Shown: positions 1-4,802 of the stretch, in pieces
Layout of the letters: each line of letters begins with the position of its first letter
Numbering within the stretch: the first letter of the stretch is position 1
Origin: SM23-78 sp041479965
GTDB taxonomy: Archaea > Nanobdellota > Nanobdellia > Woesearchaeales > SM23-78
Direction of reading: 5' to 3'
NCBI GenBank assembly: GCA_041479965.1
Contig: JBGOZE010000065.1
Span: 1-6,161 of the forward strand
DNA length: 6,161 bases
The notes under the pieces: model-generated
What the model was told of the DNA's origin: nothing
Database searches by the model: none
The model's input: only the letters and a program-made list of their open reading frames with translations
Made by a program: the position numbers and the translations under genes

Positions 1-25
1 ACAGAATAAAATCCTTTGGTTTAAA

Positions 26-247
26 GTGGACAAGCATAAGAGTGAGAAAAAAGAGGCTGAGAGTGAAGAGCCTGAAATAAAGCATCAAGACGAGGTTCTC
101 GTTAAGAAGATAGCTTATCTAGAGGAAGAGCTTGTGAGGAAAGACAAGACTATAGAGAAGCTGAAAGAAGAGAACCTGCTGTTGTTCAAGACAGCGCTCA
201 AGAATTCTGAGAGAAAAGTCGATGAAGCTAAGAAGAAGGCAGAATAG
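26..247 (+). CDS. Small coiled-coil protein, 5' end uncertain
   Basis: This is a highly charged 73-residue protein with no signal peptide or membrane segment. Residues 1-22 are a Lys/Glu-rich tail. Residues 25-57 form a clean heptad pattern with core positions L25, I29, L32, L36, K39, I43, L46, N50, L53 and A57 (steps alternate 4 and 3). The Asn at a core 'a' position is typical of parallel two-stranded leucine-zipper-like coils. The last part (58-73) is again Lys/Glu-rich helix. The GTG at 26 is the first start codon in frame, but no stop lies upstream in the window and no well-placed TATA box or ribosome site is visible, so the true start could lie left of base 1. I do not recognise a named family; similar short coiled coils are common in DPANN archaea (recollection, not checked). 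A dimerising or scaffold role is inference. Confidence 0.72.
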   Translation: MDKHKSEKKEAESEEPEIKHQDEVLVKKIAYLEEELVRKDKTIEKLKEENLLLFKTALKNSERKVDEAKKKAE

Positions 248-275
248 CCCAATTTTCCTGCTTCTTTCCGAAAAC

Positions 276-283
276 TATAAAAA
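276..283 (+). promoter_or_regulatory. TATA box and leader of the lysine-rich gene
   Basis: TATAAAAA lies after an A-rich BRE-like stretch (271-275). Its centre is about 46 bases before the ATG at 326, which predicts a transcript start near 305 and a leader of about 20 bases. The leader carries GGAG at 316-319, six bases before the ATG, as the ribosome site. Confidence 0.6.
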
Positions 284-325
284 TAACCTGTTCAAGGGTT
301 AATCCTTAGTTGAAGGGAGTGTATA

Positions 326-823
326 ATGCATCCTGAGGATGAAGAACCACAAGAAGACGTAACAGGAGTGTATGACGACGAAGGCAGAGAAGAGCTCATG
401 ACAGATGATGAGATCAAGCCCGAGGAAGAAGCCTTCATGGCAGGCTATGATGCAGAGGAAGAGAAAAAAGAGGAGCCCGAAGACCATTATGAGAAAGCTT
501 TTGAGCAAGAGCAGACTGAGAAGAAAGTGAAGAAAGAGCCTGCAAAAGCTGCTGCTAAACCAAAACCTAAGAAGAAGGCGGCAAAAAAGAAGACGGTAAA
601 GAAAAAGTCTAAGCCTAAGGTTGCTAAGAAAAAGCCTGCAAAAAAGAAGATAGCTAAGAAAGCAAAGCCTAAGAAAAAAGCAGCAAAAAAAGCAAAACCA
701 AAGAAAAAGTCTGCCAAGAAAACAGCAAGTAAAAAACTTGCTGGTTCAAAAAACAAGAGTTTTTTGAAAGCAGTAAAAAAAGCAAAACCTAAAAAAAAGG
801 CAGCGAATAAAAAGAAGAAATAA
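326..823 (+). CDS. Acidic head / lysine-rich tail protein, histone H1-tail-like
   Basis: The protein has 165 residues in two opposite halves. Residues 1-60 are acidic (about 27 Asp/Glu) and hold a short less charged stretch around EEEAFMAGYDAEEE (33-46) that may fold. Residues 66-165 contain about 53 lysines plus Ala and Pro, in repeats of the type AKPKKKxAKK (113-122, 123-132, 153-162, with looser copies at 77-88 and 104-112). A short hydrophobic break, SFLKAV, sits at 145-150. Such K/A/P tails occur in histone H1, bacterial HU-like tails and other nucleic-acid-coating proteins, so binding of DNA or RNA in the cytoplasm is a reasonable inference. The acidic half may mask the tail or bind a partner. 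The start is supported by GGAG six bases upstream and a TATA box. The A-rich composition follows from the many AAA/AAG codons. No named family is recognised. Confidence 0.8.
   Translation: MHPEDEEPQEDVTGVYDDEGREELMTDDEIKPEEEAFMAGYDAEEEKKEEPEDHYEKAFEQEQTEKKVKKEPAKAAAKPKPKKKAAKKKTVKKKSKPKVAKKKPAKKKIAKKAKPKKKAAKKAKPKKKSAKKTASKKLAGSKNKSFLKAVKKAKPKKKAANKKKK
662..811 (+). repeat. Coding repeats for AKPKKKxAKK
   Basis: Two adjacent 30-base units (662-691 and 692-721) encode AKPKKKAAKK and AKPKKKSAKK. A third, separated copy (782-811) encodes AKPKKKAANK. The units differ mainly at silent AAA/AAG and GCN positions. They are degenerate repeats inside a gene, not an intergenic repeat, and a likely source of slippage or length variation between strains. 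Confidence 0.65.
791..798 (-). terminator. Possible U-tract terminator for thrS, inside the facing gene
   Basis: The facing lysine-rich gene ends in A-rich codons (A8 at 791-798, plus A-rich 806-822). Read on the minus strand these are T-runs 60-90 bases past the thrS stop, and archaeal RNA polymerase commonly stops at U-tracts without a hairpin. The 55-base gap 824-878 itself holds no gene and only a weak CTGT/ACAG palindrome (850-859). This assignment is inference. Confidence 0.3.
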
Positions 824-878
824 ATAGTTCCTGCATCGTCAACAAAACACTGTCAACAGAGTAATACTGCATCTCTCA

Positions 879-2846
879 CTATTTTATTGTTCTCTCCTTT
901 ATCTCTAATAGAAGTTCCTTGACCAGGTCAGAGACTTTTTTCTCTCCCAGAACCTCGTTGTTCCTGGTCCTGACATTCACGCTATTGTTCTGAGCTTCCC
1001 TGTCACCGACAACAAGGATGTAATTGACTTTCTCGACCTGAGCATCTCTCACCTTCTTGCTCACAGTCTCTGAGCGCTCATCAATCTCAACTCTCAAGCC
1101 AGAAGCAACCATCTCATCAACTATTTTCTTAGCATACTCCATATGCCTATCGGCGATAGGCAGGATCTTGACATGCACTGGGTTTATCCATAGCGGCAGT
1201 TTGCCTGCGAAGTGCTCTAGCATCACTCCTATGAATCTCTCAAGCGATCCTAGTAGCGCCCTGTGGATCATCACTGGCCTGTGCCTTCTTCCGTCCTTGC
1301 CTTCGTATTCCAAGTCAAACCTCTCGGGCAGGTTGAAGTCCAGCTGGATGGTCGCGCACTGCCACTCCCTGTCAAGACTGTCCTTCACTTTCAAGTCAAT
1401 CTTCGGACCATAGAATGCTCCTGCTTCTGGATTAATCTTATAAGCCAGGTTGTTCTTTTTCAGAGCGCTCTCCAAAGCTTTTTCTGCTATTTCCCAAACC
1501 TCTTTTGAGCCCATAGCCTTGTCAGGCATAGTGCTCAGCTCAAACCTGTAAGCCATTTTGAAGACATCTGTGAATATGAATTTAGTGAAATCAATAAGAG
1601 CATCTACTTCGCTCTCAATCTGGTCCATATCACAGAAGATGTGAGCATCATCCTGGGAGAATTTCCTGACCCTGGTCAATCCTCCAAGCACTCCTTTAAG
1701 CTCATTCCTGTGCAAGGGGGCGAAATCAGCAATCCTCAAGGGAAGTTCCCTGTAGCTTCTTAGGCTGCTCTTGTACATCAGGCAATGCGACGGGCAGTTC
1801 ATTGGCTTGAGCACAAATTCTCTCCCATCCACGTTCAGTATGAACATGTCTTCCCTGAAATGCTCCCAGTGGCCAGAAGTCTCCCATAATGCCTTATCAT
1901 AGAGCAGAGGAGTGATCACTTCCTGGTATCCTCGCTTCACATATTCTTCTCTCACGAACTTTAAGAGCTCGTTATAGATTATGGTGCCTTTGTGGTGGAA
2001 GAATGGGCTGCCTGGGCTGTAATCATGGAACATGAAAAGATTCATGTCTTGGCCTAGCCTTCTATGGTCTCTCTTCTTGGCTTCCTCGAGCTTTGCTAGG
2101 TAATCTTCCATCATCTTCTTTTCAGGGAAGCTTATGCCGTAGATTCTTGTGAGCATCTTGTTCTTGCTGTCACCTCGCCAATAGGCTCCTGCAAGCTTGA
2201 TGAGCTTTATCGCTCCGATTATTCCTGTGCTTGGCACGTGCGGGCCTCTGCACAGGTCTTCAAACTCTCCGAGCTTGTAGGTCGTTATTTTCTCTCCAGC
2301 TGGAAGCTCTCTCAGAAGCTCTATCTTGTAGGGCTCGTCCTTGAATATCTTCAATCCTTCTTCCTTGTTTATCTCTCTCCTGGTGAATGTAAGCTTCTCT
2401 TGGATGACCTTCTTTATCTCTTCCTCTATCTTCAGCAAGTCTTCATCGTTTATTTTCAGGTTGTCAAAATCATAATAGAATCCATCATCAATGTTCGGGC
2501 CTATGGCTACTTTCACTCCTGGATGAAGCCTCTTGACAGCCAATGACATGACATGGCTGCTGCTGTGCCTGAACATATCAAGCCCCGCATCAGTTTCAAA
2601 AGTCAGTATGTCAAATTCTCCGCTCTCCTCAACTGGCAAGGATAAGTCTATCGGTCTGCTATTTATCTTAGCGCCCAGAACCTTGGCTGCTAATTCTTTC
2701 TTGAACTTCTCCTTGACAATCTCCTCAGCCTTGGTTCCTCTAGGGAATTCTTGCTCAGTCTTGTCTGGGAAGCTCAGCTTTATCTTGCCGCTTGCTTTGG
2801 GCTCAGCCTCTTTCCCTGCTTGTTTTGCGCTTTTCTTTGCTGCCAT
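879..2846 (-). CDS. thrS: Threonyl-tRNA synthetase, bacterial type, with editing domain
   Basis: It charges tRNA-Thr with threonine in the cytoplasm. The 655 residues hold the full bacterial-type layout. A Lys/Ala-rich extension (1-20) leads into a TGS domain (about 21-82) and an N2 editing domain with HSSSH (H94, H98) and CRGPH (C199, H203), which clears mischarged Ser-tRNA. The class II catalytic core (about 265-555) follows, with zinc ligands C351 (MNCPSH), H402 (DDAHIF) and H528 (MIHRALLGSLER). Motif 2 has R380 (LHRNE), the threonine pocket includes WQC (C497), and motif 3 has R537. The anticodon-binding domain is about 557-650. All key residues are present, so it should be active in both charging and editing. 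Many archaea instead use an archaeal-type ThrRS with a D-aminoacyl-tRNA deacylase-like editing domain, so this copy suggests old transfer from bacteria. The start is supported by a TATA box 28 bases upstream, implying a leaderless message. Confidence 0.98.
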   Translation of the reverse strand: MAAKKSAKQAGKEAEPKASGKIKLSFPDKTEQEFPRGTKAEEIVKEKFKKELAAKVLGAKINSRPIDLSLPVEESGEFDILTFETDAGLDMFRHSSSHVMSLAVKRLHPGVKVAIGPNIDDGFYYDFDNLKINDEDLLKIEEEIKKVIQEKLTFTRREINKEEGLKIFKDEPYKIELLRELPAGEKITTYKLGEFEDLCRGPHVPSTGIIGAIKLIKLAGAYWRGDSKNKMLTRIYGISFPEKKMMEDYLAKLEEAKKRDHRRLGQDMNLFMFHDYSPGSPFFHHKGTIIYNELLKFVREEYVKRGYQEVITPLLYDKALWETSGHWEHFREDMFILNVDGREFVLKPMNCPSHCLMYKSSLRSYRELPLRIADFAPLHRNELKGVLGGLTRVRKFSQDDAHIFCDMDQIESEVDALIDFTKFIFTDVFKMAYRFELSTMPDKAMGSKEVWEIAEKALESALKKNNLAYKINPEAGAFYGPKIDLKVKDSLDREWQCATIQLDFNLPERFDLEYEGKDGRRHRPVMIHRALLGSLERFIGVMLEHFAGKLPLWINPVHVKILPIADRHMEYAKKIVDEMVASGLRVEIDERSETVSKKVRDAQVEKVNYILVVGDREAQNNSVNVRTRNNEVLGEKKVSDLVKELLLEIKERTIK

Positions 2847-2868
2847 TGTAAAACCCCAGAGTTTAATC

Positions 2869-2880
2869 TATTTTATAAAC
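2869..2880 (-). promoter_or_regulatory. thrS TATA box, near-leaderless start
   Basis: On the minus strand the box reads GTTTATAAAATA. Its centre is about 28 bases before the thrS ATG (2846-2844), so transcription should begin at or within a few bases of the start codon. No convincing ribosome site lies in between, which fits leaderless translation. Confidence 0.65.
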
Positions 2881-2886
2881 GTTTTG

Positions 2887-2915
2887 GGTAAAGGAGAAAG
2901 AAAAATGCCTTTACC
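2887..2915. repeat. Perfect 8-base inverted repeat between wHTH gene and thrS
   Basis: GGTAAAGG at 2887-2894 pairs with CCTTTACC at 2908-2915 across a 13-base A-rich gap. The right arm covers the winged-helix gene's stop codon (2911-2913), and the left arm ends just upstream of the thrS TATA box. On minus-strand RNA it would form an 8-bp hairpin with a U-rich loop but no trailing U-run, so it is not a classic terminator. Arm centres are 21 bases apart, two helical turns, which also suits a dimeric repressor site. Confidence 0.5.
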
Positions 2916-3108
2916 GCTTGCCCACGGTGTACTGGTAAGTGTTTCTCTTCCCAGTGTTCCTGTACCTGATGAGGTTGGTTTTCCTCAGCTTCTTCAAGGA
3001 CATGGTCACTGAGCCGATGCTCACTTTCAATCTCTCAGATATCTGTCTGGATGTGAACCACTTGCCCTTGTTCTTGCATAGAAAATCATAAACTTCCTGC
3101 TGTCCCAC
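2911..3108 (-). CDS. Small winged-helix DNA-binding protein
   Basis: This is a 65-residue single-domain protein with winged helix-turn-helix features. An N-terminal helix (QQEVYDFLCKN) and the strand/turn KWFT precede helix 2 (SRQISERLKV). The recognition helix is SIGSVTMSLKKLRKTNLI, followed by a basic wing (RYRNTGKRNTYQYTVGKR). It resembles the MarR/ArsR-type fold cut to the bare domain; no metal or ligand site is visible, and the single Cys lies in the first helix. It is probably a transcription regulator. Two in-frame GTG codons compete: the one at 3114 touches the AGGAGG ribosome site with no spacing, while the one at 3108 has ideal six-base spacing and is preferred here (the longer form would add MK). 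Downstream lie an inverted repeat and the thrS promoter; upstream is its own TATA box. Regulation of its own promoter or of its neighbours is inference. Confidence 0.85.
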   Translation of the reverse strand: MGQQEVYDFLCKNKGKWFTSRQISERLKVSIGSVTMSLKKLRKTNLIRYRNTGKRNTYQYTVGKR

Positions 3109-3161
3109 TTTCACCCTCCTCTTTAAGTATTAATTGACACCCGGAGTATATAAGCCTTTCT
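3109..3161 (-). promoter_or_regulatory. Promoter-leader of the wHTH gene, copy B of a duplicated element
   Basis: Read on the minus strand, it has an AAAGG BRE-like lead-in, a TATA box (CTTATATAC, 3146-3154), a TCAA...TTAAAGAG leader and AGGAGG at 3115-3120. The TATA centre is 42 bases before the GTG at 3108, and the spacing of AGGAGG decides that start. The transcript should begin near 3124, giving a leader of about 16 bases. The whole segment is about three quarters identical to 3355-3406. Confidence 0.7.
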
Positions 3162-3186
3162 CTTTTTTACCCCGAAAATCCTCTTT

Positions 3187-3354
3187 TCACCAGGTAATCA
3201 AGGCCACGAGCACCAGCACAAAGCCCAGTGCAAAGGCAATCCAGGCGTACATCTCGTACTGGGTCAGGCTCTTGAAATAAGCCTCAATCTTCTCAAAAGT
3301 CTTATTGAACCACGTCTTTATCTTGTCCAATATCTCGTTGAAGTCAAAATCCAC
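3187..3354 (-). CDS. 55-residue tail-anchored membrane protein
   Basis: Found by translating the minus strand by hand from GTG at 3354 to TGA at 3187. The first part (MDFDFNEILDKIKTWFNKTF, then EKIEAYFKSL) is an amphipathic, charged helix of about 30 residues. TQYEMY leads into one hydrophobic segment (about 36-55, AWIAFALGFVLVLVALITW) ending two bases into the stop context with no tail after it, so the protein should sit in the membrane with its N-terminus in the cytoplasm. A GAGAGGG ribosome site (3361-3367) and a TATA box (3391-3400) support expression. Four Trp/Phe/Tyr-rich positions flank the membrane edge, as is usual for interfacial anchoring. I recall similar very short proteins in DPANN genomes but know no function. 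Its promoter copies that of the downstream winged-helix gene. Confidence 0.8.
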   Translation of the reverse strand: MDFDFNEILDKIKTWFNKTFEKIEAYFKSLTQYEMYAWIAFALGFVLVLVALITW

Positions 3355-3406
3355 TGTACACCCTCTCTTTAAACTATTTCTTGACTAGGGAATATATAAA
3401 CCTTTG
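3355..3406 (-). promoter_or_regulatory. Promoter-leader of the small membrane protein, copy A of a duplicated element
   Basis: On the minus strand it shows AAAGG, a TATA box (TTTATATATT, 3391-3400), a TCAA...TTAAAGAG leader and an AGGGTG ribosome site. The TATA centre lies 42 bases before the GTG at 3354, the same distance as in copy B. The stretch 3407-3466 upstream holds no gene; I see only a weak stem around 3444-3460 and no clear U-tract ending the upstream gene. Confidence 0.7.
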
Positions 3407-3466
3407 TAATGAGTAAGAAGTTAGTAAAGAGTTAACAGCCTTTATCAGCGTGAGCGATGCTTCAGC

Positions 3467-3964
3467 TCATCTTACCTCTTTGAATTCCCGATCTGCCAAA
3501 GCCTTACTTCTTCTTATCTCCTTATCAAGCAAGGCTTTAGAATAAAGATACTCAAAATCCTCAAGCCAGTCACCTTTATCATTGAAAGTATTGACTCTGA
3601 AGTTTTCAGGCACTCCTAATGGGGCTTCACTGGAGTAAACCAGCTTGCTCCTATAGAGTAAGCTGAATAATGGCAGTGGCTTTCTTACGTAAATGATTGT
3701 TTCTCTTCTTCCGCTCTTGTCAGCAAAATCTTCTTCAGCCCATGTGATTATCTCAAGAGTGTACTGAGAGCATGGGACTGCCTTTCCAACATATCTCACT
3801 TTGGTGCAGGCTAGTGCCTCAGGATAATATTGCGTGCTCACTGTTCTCTTCCCCAGCTCAGATGTTATCAACCTTGCCTTTTCATCAAGGCCCAGGCTTT
3901 CTGCCTTCGCTCTCTTTCTATCAACTGTTTTTTCTATACCAGCAACATCATTTGTTTTATCCAT
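3467..3964 (-). CDS. Unrecognised soluble protein, 165 residues
   Basis: I do not recognise a family. The first 40 residues are charged and probably helical (KTVDRKRAKAESLGLDEKAR, then LITSELGKR). The middle (about 42-125) looks strand-rich, with KVRYVGKAV, YTLEIITWAEED and RRETIIYVRKPLPLFSLLYR among the segments. The end (about 128-165) is a charged helical tail (DWLEDFEYLYSKALLDKEIR, then RSKALADREFKEVR). No membrane segment or signal is visible, and two Cys (residues about 53 and 65) have no obvious metal pattern. The ATG at 3964 is chosen because AAGGGTG lies five bases upstream and a TATA box fits; GTG at 3970 is a close alternative. The reading frame stays open to 4222, but that part crosses the divergent promoters and the facing gene and is rejected. 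An alpha-beta binding domain is the most I would infer. Confidence 0.75.
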   Translation of the reverse strand: MDKTNDVAGIEKTVDRKRAKAESLGLDEKARLITSELGKRTVSTQYYPEALACTKVRYVGKAVPCSQYTLEIITWAEEDFADKSGRRETIIYVRKPLPLFSLLYRSKLVYSSEAPLGVPENFRVNTFNDKGDWLEDFEYLYSKALLDKEIRRSKALADREFKEVR

Positions 3965-3997
3965 AATCACACCCTTGACGTGAAAGAAATCAGGGAC

Positions 3998-4007
3998 ATA
4001 TTTAAAA
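3998..4007 (-). promoter_or_regulatory. TATA box of the unrecognised protein gene
   Basis: On the minus strand the box reads TTTTAAATAT after a GGAAAG lead-in. Its centre is about 39 bases before the ATG at 3964, so the leader should be about 12 bases and include AAGGGTG (3970-3976). Confidence 0.55.
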
Positions 4008-4048
4008 CTTTCCTTTTCTCCACTCCGAAATGGATACAAATAGAAAAG

Positions 4049-4057
4049 TTTATATAA
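4049..4057 (+). promoter_or_regulatory. TATA box of the NDT-like gene, divergent promoter
   Basis: TTTATATAA follows GAAAAG. The expected transcript start is near 4078-4080, giving a leader of about 15 bases to the GTG at 4094. It faces away from the minus-strand TATA box at 3998-4007, and only about 50 bases separate the two centres, so the two promoters could share one regulator. Confidence 0.6.
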
Positions 4058-4093
4058 TTCAGCCCGAACAATAAGCCATGAACAAGGTCGGGG

Positions 4094-4729
4094 GTGGACT
4101 ATTTGGATAAGCTTGAGAAGAAGATATTCTTGATATGTCCTGTAAGGGGAATAACAGAGATAGAGAATTCTCTTCTGCAAGACTATATTCAAGGGCTTGA
4201 ATCCACAGGGACAAAAGTGCACTATCCGCCAAGAGACACCAATCAGGATGACACTATAGGATTGAACATCTGCTCTGAAAACAGGGATGCCATCAAAAAC
4301 GCGCTGGGAGTAAGCCTTTATTACAATCCTAACAGCACAGGCACTGTTTTTGACATAGGAATGGCTTTCATGGCAGAAAAGCCGATCTTCATCATCAATC
4401 CAGACTCTCTCAAGAGCCCTAATCCCTCTGAATTGGAAAAGTTTCTCAATGAATACTGCATCAACTCAGGCAGGAAGGGCATCTCTGATTTCTACATGAA
4501 TGCTCTCACCAGGGCAAGCAAGATAAGGACGCTGAAGCATATCGAGTATGAATGGAAGGATAACAATAGGGATTTCCTGTTCGACTTCGGCATGGCTTTC
4601 ATGGCGAAAAAAACAATAACCTTGTCCAACAGAGAGTATGTCGAAACCCAGAGGACTCCCTACAAAAGCTTCCAGAACGTCCTGACGGAATTACATGACC
4701 AAGTGCCACTGAGAAAAATCAGATTCTAA
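4094..4729 (+). CDS. Nucleoside 2-deoxyribosyltransferase-like fold protein with repeated motif
   Basis: The 211 residues begin with a Rossmann-like strand KIFLICPVRG (10-19). A helix, then VHYPPRDTNQDD (42-53), SENRDAIKNALGVSLYYNP (61-79) and STGTVFDIGMAFMAEKPIFI (81-100) follow. This order matches the nucleoside 2-deoxyribosyltransferase (NDT) superfamily, whose usual DxGTxxELGxA motif here reads STGTVFDIGMA: the catalytic Glu position is Asp (D87) and the earlier acid is Ser. A second copy, FDFGMAFMAKKTI (163-175), lacks the GT. The end has TPYKSFQNVL (188-197). Cleavage of a nucleoside or nucleotide N-glycosidic bond, or plain nucleotide binding, is inference; substrate unknown. GTG at 4094 is the first start after an in-frame stop (4079-4081). 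The ribosome site is weak (AAGG at 4084-4087), and an out-of-frame ATG at 4078 makes the start doubtful. Confidence 0.8.
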   Translation: MDYLDKLEKKIFLICPVRGITEIENSLLQDYIQGLESTGTKVHYPPRDTNQDDTIGLNICSENRDAIKNALGVSLYYNPNSTGTVFDIGMAFMAEKPIFIINPDSLKSPNPSELEKFLNEYCINSGRKGISDFYMNALTRASKIRTLKHIEYEWKDNNRDFLFDFGMAFMAKKTITLSNREYVETQRTPYKSFQNVLTELHDQVPLRKIRF

Positions 4730-4740
4730 TAGAAGTATGA

Positions 4741-4746
4741 TTTTTT
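4741..4746 (+). terminator. U-tract terminator after the NDT-like gene
   Basis: T6 lies 12 bases past the TAA, followed by a further T5 at 4757-4761. Runs like these are typical hairpin-free archaeal stop signals. They separate this gene from rtcB, which has its own promoter. Confidence 0.45.
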
Positions 4747-4755
4747 ATCAATAAC

Positions 4756-4793
4756 CTTTTTAAACCAACCAGTTATTCTCCAAATATAAGAGG
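4756..4793 (+). promoter_or_regulatory. rtcB promoter and ribosome site
   Basis: A TATA-like box CTTTTTAAAC (4756-4765) is centred about 43 bases before the ATG, close to the 42 bases seen for two other genes here. The predicted transcript start is near 4786. AAGAGG (4788-4793) lies nine bases before the ATG at 4803 as the ribosome site. The T-run is shared between this box and the possible terminator of the gene before it. Confidence 0.5.
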
Positions 4794-4802
4794 TTTATTT
4801 AT

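Noticed and set aside
299..508. Minus-strand frame resembling a hydrophobic peptide
   Set aside because: It covers the promoter and acidic part of the lysine-rich gene; the hydrophobic residues are complements of Asp/Glu/Lys codons.
487..756. Open frame opposite the lysine-rich gene, rich in Phe, Ala and Leu, looking like a membrane protein
   Set aside because: It is the mirror of Lys/Ala codons (TTT/CTT and GCN complements), has no ribosome site and lies wholly within a supported gene.
662..811. A possible CRISPR or intergenic tandem array
   Set aside because: The repeats are in frame, degenerate and low-complexity, with no unique spacers; they encode lysine-rich protein repeats.
850..859. 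CTGT/ACAG palindrome between the convergent genes
   Set aside because: A four-base arm is expected by chance and has no T-run attached.
2533..3012. Plus-strand frame opposite thrS and the wHTH gene
   Set aside because: It is antisense to conserved thrS codons, crosses the thrS promoter, and has no start signals or family resemblance. The other plus-strand frames at 1057-1508 and 2238-2546 were rejected on the same grounds.
3174..3188. Short stem GAAAA/TTTTC at the end of the small membrane protein gene as a terminator
   Set aside because: It has only five A-T-rich pairs and no following U-run on the minus strand; too weak to call.
3965..4222. N-terminal extension of the unrecognised minus-strand protein (open frame to 4222)
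   Set aside because: It crosses two promoters and overlaps the well-supported NDT-like gene on the other strand. Its Cys- and Leu-rich translation looks non-coding, while the ATG at 3964 has a ribosome site and TATA box.
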